Below, piece by piece: positions 37,084-47,240 of a DNA stretch of 64,000 nucleotides (its first letter is position 1; each line of letters starts with the position of its first letter). The DNA is from Neurospora tetraspora (taxonomy: Eukaryota; Ascomycota; Sordariomycetes; Sordariales; Sordariaceae), in NCBI RefSeq assembly GCF_033439725.1, contig NW_026944390.1:558001-622000 (forward strand), in the 5' to 3' direction. Made by a program: the position numbers and the translations under genes. A model generated the notes under the pieces. The model did not search any database. It worked only from the letters and a program-made list of their open reading frames with translations, and was not told the origin of the DNA.

Positions 37084-38445
37084 TCAAGCACAACTAGCCC
37101 TCTTAAAATCCACCCTCAACTCAGGCGGACTCTGCTCAATATCCCACTTGGTCCCCACCTCTCTCCTCCACTCCTCCTTCTCCCACTCATACACCTCCCG
37201 ACCGACCTTCTCCAGCCCCTCGCTCTTTGGTTCTGCCCTCCACATCTTCTGCTCATTCCTCAACCACAACCTCAGCATATGTCTCTTGTGTTCACCTTCA
37301 TCCACAAAGCTGCTTCTAGCATGCAACATGGCAAAGTTGTTGAAGATCTGCATATCCCCCTTTTGCAGCTGGATCTCCAGCGCGTGTTCTTTCGCCAAGA
37401 AGTAAACCATATCCAAAGCCTCGGCTTGCACCTCGCTCATGGCCGGGACGAGGGGGTGGTGAGGCGAGAAGTGCGCGCCTGTGAGGGGGCGGCGGGAGAA
37501 TTGGAAGCCTGGGCCATGCTCCTGCTTTCCATCGCTGCTGGAGAAGTTGTAAAGCAGCGGCCGCGTGTGATACTGGTTCTTGTAAAACTCGTCAAACGGC
37601 CAGTCATCCTTGGCCAAAACATGGATGACGTCCGGCCGCAGGCGCGCAATCTCGTTGTAGATGGTGGCCGACGAGGCCAGGAAGGATTCGCCGCCGTAGG
37701 CGGCTACCCCCAAAGCGTAGAGCGACAGGACGTCGCAGAGGTCGGTGTGGAAGGGCTGGGCGCGGTTGACGTAGGGCGAGTTGGGCATGCTGCCGTGTTG
37801 GGCGACGTCGCTTTCTTTGCGGACGGCCTGGATGTGGAGGATCATCCGCCCGTCAAAGTCCTGCATCCCGCGGGTTTCGGCAATGTAGCTGGTGACGCCG
37901 AGGTAGAGGAGGATGTTGTCCACGCTTGAGTACTTGTCTGGCTCGAGACCGCGGAGGATGACGAAGCCACGGCCGTTGTGGATGATGTCTGCGACTTCCT
38001 CGAGCTTGGAGCCTAGGTTGGGAAGAGGGAAGTTGTCCTTGGAGACATCGTCAGGGCCGAGGTCAAGAGCTATGAGAAACAAGAGATGTTAGCTATGAGC
38101 TCAGATCAAGCATCAATCAGGTGGTACTATAGAGGCGATCTTACCCTTAAAATACTCCAGAGCACTCTCAATCTCGGCAATATCCTCTTGGCTAAGCTTG
38201 ACCACATAGTCGTCCTCCGACTTGAAGTCAGACCCAGACCAGACACGTTCGGATGTGATCTTTGAAGGCCATCCGGCGGGAAGAGTGGTGGGACGATTGA
38301 GGTTCAGTGCTGCTAAGCGTTGTACACGCTCCTTGAAGACTTTATAAGAGGGAATCCAGTCAATGTCTGGACGAACGATGGGACTGGAGTCCTTCTGGGG
38401 AGGTGCCATATTGCAGGCGCGAGTGGACTGAAGGGGGCAGGCCAT
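37084..38445 (-). CDS. TauD/TfdA-like Fe(II)/2-oxoglutarate dioxygenase
   Basis: Two exons (38445-38145, 38069-37084) give 428 aa. The metal and cosubstrate site is visible: H208-T-D210 in QPFHTDLCDVLSLY, the distal His349 in FNNFAMLHARSSF and Arg366 in RHMLRLWLRN. The fold start GRGFVILRGLEPDKYS and GAHFSPHHP support the TauD family. Such fungal enzymes include taurine/sulphonate dioxygenases and clavaminate-synthase-like proteins; the substrate cannot be told here. The first in-frame ATG is 38445 (MACPLQST); the longer frame starts at TTG and is not used. The upstream region holds GATA motifs and repeated CCGCAT elements. Confidence 0.9.
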
Positions 38446-39536
38446 TGTGTATGTGAAACTTGAAGAAATAGAAGAAGTGGTTGGGCTTGATGGTATGAGA
38501 ATGAGGAACAATGCAATGATAAAGTTCTAGGAATGCCGAGTTCAAAGCAAAGGAAGCTGTGAAGATGCTGTGTGCTGTCTGTTCCATCTCCTCAACAAAC
38601 TTGTGTACGACGTCCCCCTTTTATATCCAAATCCCCGAGGCTCATCCGACCTCTTAAGGCTCATCTCAAGGTTTACTTTGCTACCTAGAAGCACTCGAAG
38701 CCGAGTTCTACCGCATCTTTCCGCAGAGCCTCAAGCTCTGTGCCTAAAGAAATCGTGAATCATGCCGTTACCAGAGCCTCAAGTCCAGTCTTTTCCCACC
38801 GAAACCGCATAGCCGCATCGAAGCAAGTGAGTCGACGTGCAAGGTTCCCGGTGTGAAGAATGGAGGTTTCCAATTTATTAGGCTCACAGAGCCGCATCGA
38901 TAAGAACTGAACAGACATGATTGGAGAACTTTGGTTCAAACACCGAGAACTCGGTCTGAGCCTCCCTGACTCTCCACATGGTAGTCATAGGGCAGACCAA
39001 TGATGTTTTTCGAGCAGAGCCTCAAACAAGGGTTCTTTTTGAGCCGAACAACCGCATGCGGATAAGCAGGGTTCTTCGAAGAGTCCTACGTCGTGCAAAT
39101 AGGGCTGATGGAACGGCGAAGCGTAGGTACCCCATTGCGTAATAAAAAAAGGTCGACTGATTGATGTGCATCTGAATGAACCAATAACGGGATATTATAC
39201 CATGGGTCTTGAATGGTTGACTTGTAATTTGCTTCACCCTTGCCCCAGGCTGCCATTCAGACTCTTAGGCTGCCATGCCGGCTGACTTTTGGCAGCAGTC
39301 ACCGAAATGAACTACGCTGGTACGTGTTCGAGTGGGGGTATCATATTTCTAATTCTTTCGTCACGATCTACACCAAACTCCGAAAATGTAGTGGCAACTG
39401 AGGTTCCTTTGAGCCGCAATGCGTGGGAGTTTTCAGAGTTTGTCTATCCAATATCCGGCACTGGTGCTAAGAACAGAGTCCCCGTTCAACGCCCACCCGA
39501 CAAGGGGAACCTGTCCCACTCCATTCTGGGGTTCAG
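38446..39536 (-). promoter_or_regulatory. Upstream region of the dioxygenase gene with repeated motifs
   Basis: No gene is seen here. CCGCAT occurs at 38711, 38805, 38813, 38892 and 39052; the last is part of the palindrome CCGCATGCGG (39052-39061). GATAAG, the core of NIT2/AreA-type sites, lies at 38899 and 39061. CAGAGCCTCAA occurs three times (38724, 38772, 39015). This clustering suggests either a binding-site array or an old short repeat. Confidence 0.4.
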
Positions 39537-42401
39537 TCACTTGTACGGGTCTTTTACATCAACAGGGGACGTGTCCCAGTCTTCGATGAATAGTTGATGA
39601 TACCAATGCCCATGAGTCTCGTATTCATGTTTGGCGGGGAGATTGCGAAGATCATGTTCTGTAGCGGGGAAAGTCAGTGGGCATCGTATCTCAAAATACC
39701 AGATGAGTCAGATATTTTAAACGTACCTCTCTCCTTGAATGCCTTTTGTATTCTCTGCATGAACTCAACTTCTTTGGGCCCAAGCTTGGCCATTGAAGAG
39801 ACATGGGAGGCTTTCCAGTTAAGGCCAAGCGGTACAGATCCGTTACACGCGTAGTGGAAACGCGAGAGGATGATCTTTGCAGTATTGAAAGCCTGCTCAA
39901 GGAACTTGGTGTTGGAGTATTTGGTCTGCTTCAATGTCAGCATACAGTTATATGTACTGGAAAAAAGTCGGGTTATCTGTTACTGACCGGCATTGTGTGG
40001 GTCTCCGCATGTCGGACAGAGTGTGCTGCCAATCGTTCGATGTGCGTGAGCAGGATAAACGAGGCAAGAAAGGTCTCGAACCAAGTCTCAGGCTTTGCTG
40101 GAGAAATGTTCTTCTCGAACAGGCCAATGAGCTTGCCTCGGAGATGATTCAGAACAAACTGAATTATGACCTGGTCCAGTTGAGTGTCCATCATTGGAGG
40201 AATTGGGATTTTCTCATGGAATTTGGTTCCAGGCAGATTCACACGGGAAACACCGAGTTCATTGCCCTCCAGTAATTCCCACGGGTCTTCAATCATCCTG
40301 CAGATAACCCAGAGATCAAGGGCCGTATCAACAAGTGAGCCCTGGTCCAGTTAGCAAGACTGGACGCGTGTATTTGGGGAAGGAAATTTACCTTTTTTGT
40401 TTCAGCGTATCTTATGGCCATTGATACAATTTCCCAAGTGAGACCACCACCCTCCTTGAGCATGTGCAGGTAGTCCTTTTTCGACAAGTTGATATACTCC
40501 AATATGTGACCATGAACCTTTTCGTAATTGGTCAGACAGAAATGGGGCATCGGTATTTCGTGCTTTTGTCCCGTTCTTCTGTCCGTTGGCGTGTATGACA
40601 ATTTGTCTCCCGGCAATGGCTCGAATTGGGAGGCGTATACGACCAAATGATGACTGCCGATGTTTTGCGTGAGCTTCAGCGTAATGACGCCCACGTCTGG
40701 TTTTGAGAACTCTGCAAGCTTGAAGACCGTTTCCCGCTTAATGAAAAGTGGTTCATTGACAGCCGGGCCTTTGACACATGGCATATGTTAGCAAATAATC
40801 TATTTGATCGGGATTGCTCGATGGTTTTTCACATGCCTGCACGAAAGAAGAGCATATCGGCTAGTGTCGATGTGAAGCAGGGCATACGCAGAACACCTTT
40901 GTATGTCTTTTTTGTCGCACATTCACGGCAGCTTTCATACGGTCCTTTCTCGTGGAGATCACACTACATTTAGGTTAGTACATGTGACTGAAGCGTTGAT
41001 GAAGCGTAACTTTACCTTTCTCTTCTTCTCTTTGCACCAATAACAAACACCTCTTTTTCTAGCTAACGCACTGGTTCGCTTTTCCTCTTCTGTTCGTCGA
41101 ACCTTTTTGGTGATTTTTTCACGATGGTGAAAGACGATCTGGATGCCTTTAACCGTCCCTTCTTGATCTCTCAAGACATCTTTCGTAACGATATTGGCTA
41201 AACCATCTTGATCATCATCGCCATAAGTCAGCCGCTTTTTGGAGGTCCTATCACCTGTGTCGCTTCCAGCAGTGTACTGAACAAACTGGAAAGTCGCTGG
41301 CTGGCTCTTCCGTATGCTATTCGGCAAGCTGGGCTCCGGAGTGAGTGGGCCAGAGTTACCAGTCGACTCAGGAGTGGTGGCATTTGTTGACAAAGACGGG
41401 GTTCGTGGGTCATCTCTCAACTCCGGCGTACGTGATGTTGAGTACGGTATCAGGCTTCCACATCCATCAAAAGGAGACTGGACCCCCACGGAGTGGTCGA
41501 ACCCGGTTGACTCATGATGCACGGTATGCCCGTCATGTCCTTCGCAAACTGGTGTCACCCAATCGCAGAGATCCTCTTGAGGACTGAACCATTGGTTCTC
41601 TGTTTCTGTTGACTCACCAACATATTTCTGAATGAGAAGGCTTCCATTTCCATGATCCGTCCAAATTCCATGTCCTGAGCCTCCGACAGACTGCCATGGC
41701 TGGGACGATGAGGCATCTTCTGGCAATGCCGGTGTATGAATAACGTTTGGAGACAAGTGGCTGAGGTTCGGATGAAAAACGCCGTATAAATGTTGGTGCT
41801 GTCCTGGATTTGCACTGTTCAGGTTTGCTCTGGGTTGCTTCGCCACGAAACGCCAGTCCCGGACCTTGTGATGACTCTCTGAGCTAGGCTGTTGATAGCC
41901 TGGAGGTCCTGTATGGAAACCATCGTGTTCCCCACTCCCGGAAAGTCCTTGAGGCAGGCCGGAGTAAGCATCAACGCCAATCACCCGGGGTAGACCAATG
42001 GTTCCACATAGTGATGATGCTAGTCCTGCATTGGGGGATGCATGATAGTCGGGAGCCTGATCAGATACGATGTCATGAGCCTTCGGATAAGCTTGGGTCG
42101 AGGGGTTGGAGAGTCTCGGTGCTGGTGCGGGCACAGGGACTGGGATTGGAGTTGAGAGAGCTGCCTGATGAGTCGGCCCAAGAACACGAGAGGAGGAAGG
42201 GTAAGCAGCGTAGAGTGAATGGTCGAAATCGATCCCATCCCAAGAGAAGTCTGGCCAGAAACCAAAAGGAAAGGGGAAAGAGACGCCAAGGAGGTCCGGG
42301 TTTGAGTCGTCATAAGGCTCTGCTGACCCCAGGTGCGGATTTTCGAGGGAGGACGAATGGGAAAAGGGACCCAAATGGTCGGTGGGGGGTTGAAATGCCA
42401 T
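39537..42401 (-). CDS. Variant Zn2Cys6 transcription factor
   Basis: Six exons (42401-41016, 40963-40837, 40768-40392, 40341-39988, 39925-39727, 39658-39537) close to 854 aa. The start is the first ATG (MAFQPPTDHL); the longer frame begins at TTG. The first half is Pro/Ser-rich and disordered. The zinc cluster GVCYWCKEKKRK-C-DLHEKG-PYESCREC...MPC has Cys 453, 456, 463, 474, 477 and 491 (CX2CX6CX10CX2CX13C), with wide loops; intron 1 splits it. The C-terminal 350 residues (for example LEYINLSKKDYLHMLKEGG, RFHYACNGSVPLGLNW, HWYHQLFIEDWDT) look conserved but lack the usual fungal TF middle-homology pattern. Intron 2 needs a GC donor (GCATGT) for the frame to close. The target genes are unknown. 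Confidence 0.8.
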
Positions 42402-42864
42402 CTTGTCCAACTTTGGGCAGGTGGCCGTCCTAGCTACATGATGGTTATTGATTAGAGTGGATGATATGGGGCAAGGCTGCGGAACCTCAAGGTGGTGAGC
42501 CGATGAGGACGTTGGACTGCAATTGCTGTGTCAACGCTCGATGTCGACAAACATGTGGTTGCAAAGTTGCATCGTGGAACACTCAACCGACATACCTGGA
42601 CACTTTACTTCTTTATGATCCCCAGGGTCTCTGGTCCCGACTTTGTTATGTAGGCAAACGACAAGTGGGAGGACCGGCGCTTGAGTGATGGAGGCTCGAG
42701 GTGTTACCTGGGACTCCTTCTCGGACACTCTTCAAGATTCGACAAGGGGGCACAGAGCGAGGGCACCGGGAGGGCAGTGTGAGGGTGAGTGTCGCGCGGA
42801 AGAGTTGTGGCTTCGTCTCGTCATTCCCCCAGCCAGGCTCTTCGCCCATCATCGCGTTGCATTC
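42402..42864. other. Intergenic, promoter side of the Zn2Cys6 gene
   Basis: This short region lies between the regulator's start codon and the MITE-like element. No gene was recognised. Confidence 0.45.
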
Positions 42865-43021
42865 AGCACATACGGTGGCCCAAGTGTTGGCTATGATCAA
42901 TTGAAAAAGTTTGGTCAGAAAATGGCCCGTGTCAACTGCAGGCACTAGGTACGCGCCCAGGCGCGTCAGCGTAGATTCAGTTTAGCAATCAAGTCTATCT
43001 CACGCTTCTTTGTATATATCG

Positions 43022-43130
43022 AACCAATAAAGCAAAGTATTAGAGTAAGGCAATGAAGTAATAAAGCAAAGAAGCAATGAAGCAATGAGGCAATGAAGCA
43101 ATGAAGCAATAAAGCAATAACTAGAGGCAA
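43022..43130. repeat. Imperfect AAGCAATG tandem repeat
   Basis: About ten or more variants of a 9-bp unit (gaagcaat, with g/a changes) run in the interior of the MITE-like element. They look like replication slippage in AT-rich DNA. Confidence 0.75.
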
Positions 43131-43399
43131 TGAAAGTCAACCAGAATCAATAGAACTCGATTGAAGTCGAAGGGGTATAATAAATTAAGACTCTAAGAGT
43201 CAATAAGATTTGGGAGCCTCAAGGTTTGCCAAGATTTAGGGTAGCAGTGCAAATGGATCCTCCGCTTCTTCTCTAAATTTTGGACTGTGGGGTAGGGTAT
43301 CAATGCAAATGGATCCCTAAGCAATGGGAATTTATAGAAATCGAGAGTTAATAGTTAATAGGACTCAATAGGAATAAATAGAATTTAATAAAAAGTATA

Positions 43400-43449
43400 A
43401 GAATTAATAGGAATTAATAGGAATTAATAGGAATTGATAGGAGTTAATG
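43400..43449. repeat. Tandem 10-bp repeat (aggaattaat)
   Basis: Four to five consecutive copies of aggaattaat with single-base variants lie within the AT-rich interior of the MITE-like element. Confidence 0.75.
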
Positions 43450-43620
43450 AGAGTTGTAATAAGTAAGTAATATAATGCCTTTGGATAGGTGTAAATCTTT
43501 CAACACTGTATATAAGTAATATAGAGGCGTTAATATAAAAGGGCTGGCAGTTGCTTACAGTTGAGAGTTTGGACCAACTTTCAATTGATCATAGCCAACA
43601 CTTGGGCCACCGTAAGCACA

Positions 43621-44494
43621 TCCATTTTGGGAAATTCATGCTCGCCGCAATTCCCTTCTGGGTATGGTCTCATGCAAGACCCGCCTTACGGTCTCGATGG
43701 GAACTGGGGGCCAAAGGCGGCGTCATTCTGTCCATTGAGGCGTCGATGTTCCCTCACTCATCGAGAGAGTTCGGCGGCAGTGTTGTCGTGCTCAGGTTGG
43801 AGGGGTTGAGCTGCTCGGATTGGCTCAGATGTTAGTGCTGGGGTGCGCTTACTGCCCCTGAATTGGGGAAGTTGGGTGGCAGCCGTCAGCGGTTGATAGC
43901 GGCTGCCTCTTTGACATCCTCCTGCTGAGATGTTGCATGTGTACAAGAAAGTGTGGCTCTAGCTCCAGGATATAGCCATGATAACCAGCATTTATTGTAC
44001 AGCTGTTAGAATCTCAGCACCCGATGCCATCCATTCCGACCACCAATCCCTTCATTGTTGGCGGCTGAAGCTGACCTCATCACCAAGAACCATGGCTTGT
44101 CATGTAGTCGGATATTTGAGCTTCTCAACACTGAAACACGTCCGCCCTCAACTACCTTCACCCATTGCCTTGGCCTGTTCACCGAGTCACCGAGACGGAC
44201 AACCTTGATACGGCAATGTCAACGACTACCATGCATTGGCCGTTTGGGCAAGTTACACAGCCCAAACGACCCAGTCGAGGCTGTTCCGCACACTTGCATA
44301 CAAACGAGCCTCAACAAAGCTCAACAAACTAGTAAGGCGGAATGCCTGGCTGATCCAGTTGTCACAAGCAGCCATCAGGCTGTCAGCCAAAACAATGTCA
44401 GCTGCTGGGGGTAATAAGGCTCGCTCACTGTCCCTCCCTTCTTGAGATTGAGCCTCAACTATACTTCAACCCAACGCTCTCTACAACAACTGCC
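43621..44494. other. Intergenic, upstream of the GNAT gene
   Basis: This is the region from the MITE-like element to the acetyltransferase start. Composition is normal and no gene was recognised. Confidence 0.45.
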
Positions 44495-45254
44495 ATGATC
44501 AGGCCTGGACTCCCATCAGACGTTGATGCCATCACCAATGTCATCATCAAGACAATGCCCCTCGACCCGCAATGGGACTACCGTTTCCCTCTGCGGAAAC
44601 AGTTTCCCGAGGACCACTACAAGTACACGCGCATGTTGTTCGAGTACTTCTTAGACCCTTCATATGATGACTGGACCGTCATGGTGGTCGAGGACGTTGA
44701 CCCGGCCGGTAGCGAGAAGCTCAAGATAGCATCCATCAGCGTCTGGGATGTCTCTTACTTGAACAAGCGGAAGCATGGACCCGAGTATATCCCCCAGGAT
44801 CGCAAGTAATACCCAACTTCACCTAACCGTCAGTCTCACGCTAACTCCCCAAATAGCTAATCGTGAGGTTGACAAACGAGGAGGGAGCACACGTAGAGAT
44901 GCCAACCAGGAGCACTTCAACGCCTTCTGTAATGGTCAGGCCAAGGCCTACAAGAAGTACTTTGGGAACATTGGTCCGGAGCAGCTTCATCTTCAGATCC
45001 TGGCAACCTTGCCAGACTTCCAGAGACGCGGCCACGCAACCACGCTTTGCAGATGGGGTATGGATGTCATTCGCAGAGAGTCCTTGAAAGACATCTCGGT
45101 CATGGCAAGCCCTATGGGATATCACCTTTACGCCCGGTTGGGGTTCGATCACGTTGCTACCGTCATCATCCAGGTTCCCGGTGAAGAGGAAAAGCTTACT
45201 CTTCAAGCCATGAAGTACGATTCTGTCATGGATGGGATATTGGCAAATCTGTAG
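44495..45254 (+). CDS. GNAT-family N-acetyltransferase
   Basis: Two exons (44495-44801, 44857-45254) give 234 aa. The N-terminus IRPGLPSDVDAITNVIIK starts a GNAT fold. The acetyl-CoA site is LHLQILATLPDFQRRGHATTLCRWGMDVI, containing the Q/R-x-x-G-x-A pattern (QRRGHA; written in two parts here). MASPMGYHLYARLGFDHV completes the fold. A GT-AG intron cannot keep the frame: the only good fit is a GC donor (GCAAGT at 44802) with branch CTAAC and acceptor AAATAG. Without this intron the frame stops at 44809. The likely substrate is a small molecule or amine, as in other fungal GNAT enzymes; it is not identified. Confidence 0.85.
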
Positions 45255-45935
45255 CTGCTCCTACGGCTACGGCAGCTAAAGTGTAAAGCGAGGGCTTAAG
45301 CCGCCTTACTAGAGGCAAGCTGCAAAGCTGATATTGCATTTTGGACTTTACACAAATTTTGTTACCCATGACTTATTTCTTTTCTTCTTAGTATAACAAC
45401 GGAAACCTTGACTACAATGGCCTGTTTTAAGGTTGACGTTGAAGTCCCTGCTATAACAGTCGGCACATACGGCTGAGTGAATATTCAATATCAAAAAAAA
45501 ATCCTATGGGATTGCTGATCAAGTGGAAAAATGACACGGCCTTCTCTTTGAGGTTGAAAGGAAGCTGCTACCAGCTCCAAGGATTCAGACAATGAAGTGA
45601 ATTTCTTGGACCTTTCCCGTGGCGGGAAGGAAGCAGCCGTCCTTAAGATGTTCTAACTTTGGATCGCGACTTCTTTGTCTATCTGTTCTGCTTCAACCAG
45701 GGGTGACATCGATACTCTCTTCCACGATTAAGATCTAAACAACTTCCACTTTACCCTCTGCTCTTCATCATCCATTTTCTCTCTTCACCTAAAGTTGTCA
45801 ACTCGATCACCTGGTTTCAAACTCTTCCTATAGAATCCTACTACACAGTCTTGAAAAGTGCACAACCTACAAACAAGTTTACCAACTAACGATCAAACCT
45901 ACCATCACCACCTTGAACCATTCACCCCCTCCCTA
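45255..45935. other. Intergenic, upstream of the GPI-type protein gene
   Basis: The part nearest the next gene (45,700-45,930) is pyrimidine-rich, as in highly expressed fungal leaders. No gene was recognised. Confidence 0.45.
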
Positions 45936-47096
45936 ATGGATGTAATAGAACAGGGGTTGAATTACATCCTCAACTGGATCCCTCCAAACTTATCGTTCTT
46001 CGTCTTCTCCCTCGCCCTCATCAACGCAGCCGACGTCCACAGCGCCAACATCCGCGGCCACCTCGCCAGTTTCATCGCCGAAGAGGCCGCCGTAAGTGAT
46101 TTCAAAACAGCCACTGGCCTCTTGAGGTTTTCCTCCTTCAACCCGTCCACAAAGACCCGCCGCCAACTAGCCGCCATCGAAACCAACACTGTCCTTGTAG
46201 AGAACCATGATCAAGGCCACGACCAAGGCCATCCCGCCCCTACAATATCAATATCCTCCCTAAAGCCCTTTACGGCCACAACAACCCCAGCAACTACAAT
46301 AACAGTCACCACCAGCACCTCCAAACCCGGCAGCTGCTCCAAACTCGGCACCGGCACCGTCCCCCTCCCAACCGGAATCACCGCAACCCCAACAACCCTA
46401 ACAGCAAAAACCCTACCAGCAACAACCCTCTCCTCAATCTTCCTCCCCGAAGCAAGCTGCATGCTCGCCATCTTCTCTCTCATCGCCGACATCCCCACAC
46501 CCGGCCCAGCTCTCAGCACAGCCCTCGACAAAGCCGAGGACGCTCTCGTCCCTTCGGCCGTGGCAAACCCTCAATGCACCATCACGCTGCCCGCCACGTT
46601 GTCAAGCGAGTACGGGGTGTACACATCCAGAGTGAATAGCTGGGTGAGCGAACACAGCAAGGAGCTTAATAAGTTGGATAGTGTTTGCGGGGAGACTTAT
46701 TCTGAGACGGGGAGGATGTCGGCTTATAACACGGGGGCGACGGCGGGGCCGGGGTGTACGGCGCCGGTTGCGGTTTTTACTGGTGCTACTTCTACTGGTA
46801 CGACTGGTGGTGGTGGAAGTGGAAGTGGAAGTGGCACTGCGAAGGCTACGGGGTCTAGTACTGGGGTGGTGACGTCGACGAAGACGGGGACAGGGACGGT
46901 GACGGTGACGACGGCTACTGTTACCAGTTCGGTGACGAGTTCGATCACAGGGTCGGCGACGACTGTGGCAGGGGCGACGAGCTCGCAGCCTGCGTCGGGG
47001 CTGCAAGCGGGTGGTGCGGCGAGGGTGACGGGTGTGATGACTGCTGCGATGGTGGTGGCTGGATTTTTGGCGGTTGTTGTTGTTGTTGCGATGTAA
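45936..47096 (+). CDS. Ser/Thr/Gly-rich, probably GPI-anchored surface protein
   Basis: The first ATG is 45936 (MDVIEQGLNY), giving 386 aa; the longer frame starts at GTG. A hydrophobic segment near the N-terminus (LSFFVFSLALINAADV) may act as a signal sequence. The central part has Cys-containing SCMLAIFSLIADIPTPGPAL and LPATLSSEYGVYTSRVNSW, the pattern of a fungal-specific family of secreted proteins of unknown role. A Gly/Ser/Thr-rich stretch with dense VTVTT/TSS repeats follows. The C-terminus (ARVTGVMTAAMVVAGFLAVV) is hydrophobic after small residues, as in GPI-attachment signals. It converges on the GH28 gene with only 144 bp between stops. The N-terminal end could be mis-called if an upstream exon exists. 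Confidence 0.7.
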   Translation: MDVIEQGLNYILNWIPPNLSFFVFSLALINAADVHSANIRGHLASFIAEEAAVSDFKTATGLLRFSSFNPSTKTRRQLAAIETNTVLVENHDQGHDQGHPAPTISISSLKPFTATTTPATTITVTTSTSKPGSCSKLGTGTVPLPTGITATPTTLTAKTLPATTLSSIFLPEASCMLAIFSLIADIPTPGPALSTALDKAEDALVPSAVANPQCTITLPATLSSEYGVYTSRVNSWVSEHSKELNKLDSVCGETYSETGRMSAYNTGATAGPGCTAPVAVFTGATSTGTTGGGGSGSGSGTAKATGSSTGVVTSTKTGTGTVTVTTATVTSSVTSSITGSATTVAGATSSQPASGLQAGGAARVTGVMTAAMVVAGFLAVVVVVAM

Positions 47097-47240
47097 ATGG
47101 ATATGATGACATATTATGTTCAAGGATTGGGAAGAGAAGACCATTGGAGAGAACGGTATTTTTGTTGCAAGTTTGATTGAGCCGTACGAGGCTTGAATAG
47201 TTAATAACTGATTAGGTTTTCCTATATAAATACAAACTCT

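Larger units (their letters stand above)
42871..43614. mobile_element. MITE-like element with 36-bp perfect terminal inverted repeats
   Basis: Bases 42871-42906 are the exact reverse complement of 43579-43614 (36 of 36 by eye). The ends read TACGGTGGCC and GGCCACCGTA. Similarity continues inward imperfectly for about 35 bp, with shared GTT-GGTC and CAACTG patches. The hexamer AGCACA immediately flanks both ends (42865-42870 and 43615-43620), as a target-site duplication would. The 672-bp interior is AT-rich with simple repeats and encodes no transposase, so the 744-bp unit looks non-autonomous. A 6-bp duplication does not settle the superfamily. Confidence 0.7.

Noticed and set aside
42401-42410. 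Start at 42410 for the Zn2Cys6 protein
   Set aside because: The codon is TTG; the first ATG in frame is at 42401.
45858-45935. Start at 45858 for the GPI-type protein
   Set aside because: The codon is GTG; the first in-frame ATG is at 45936.
46602-47144. 180-codon minus-strand frame rich in Arg/His/Ser
   Set aside because: It is a shadow of the repetitive Gly/Ser/Thr coding sequence on the plus strand.
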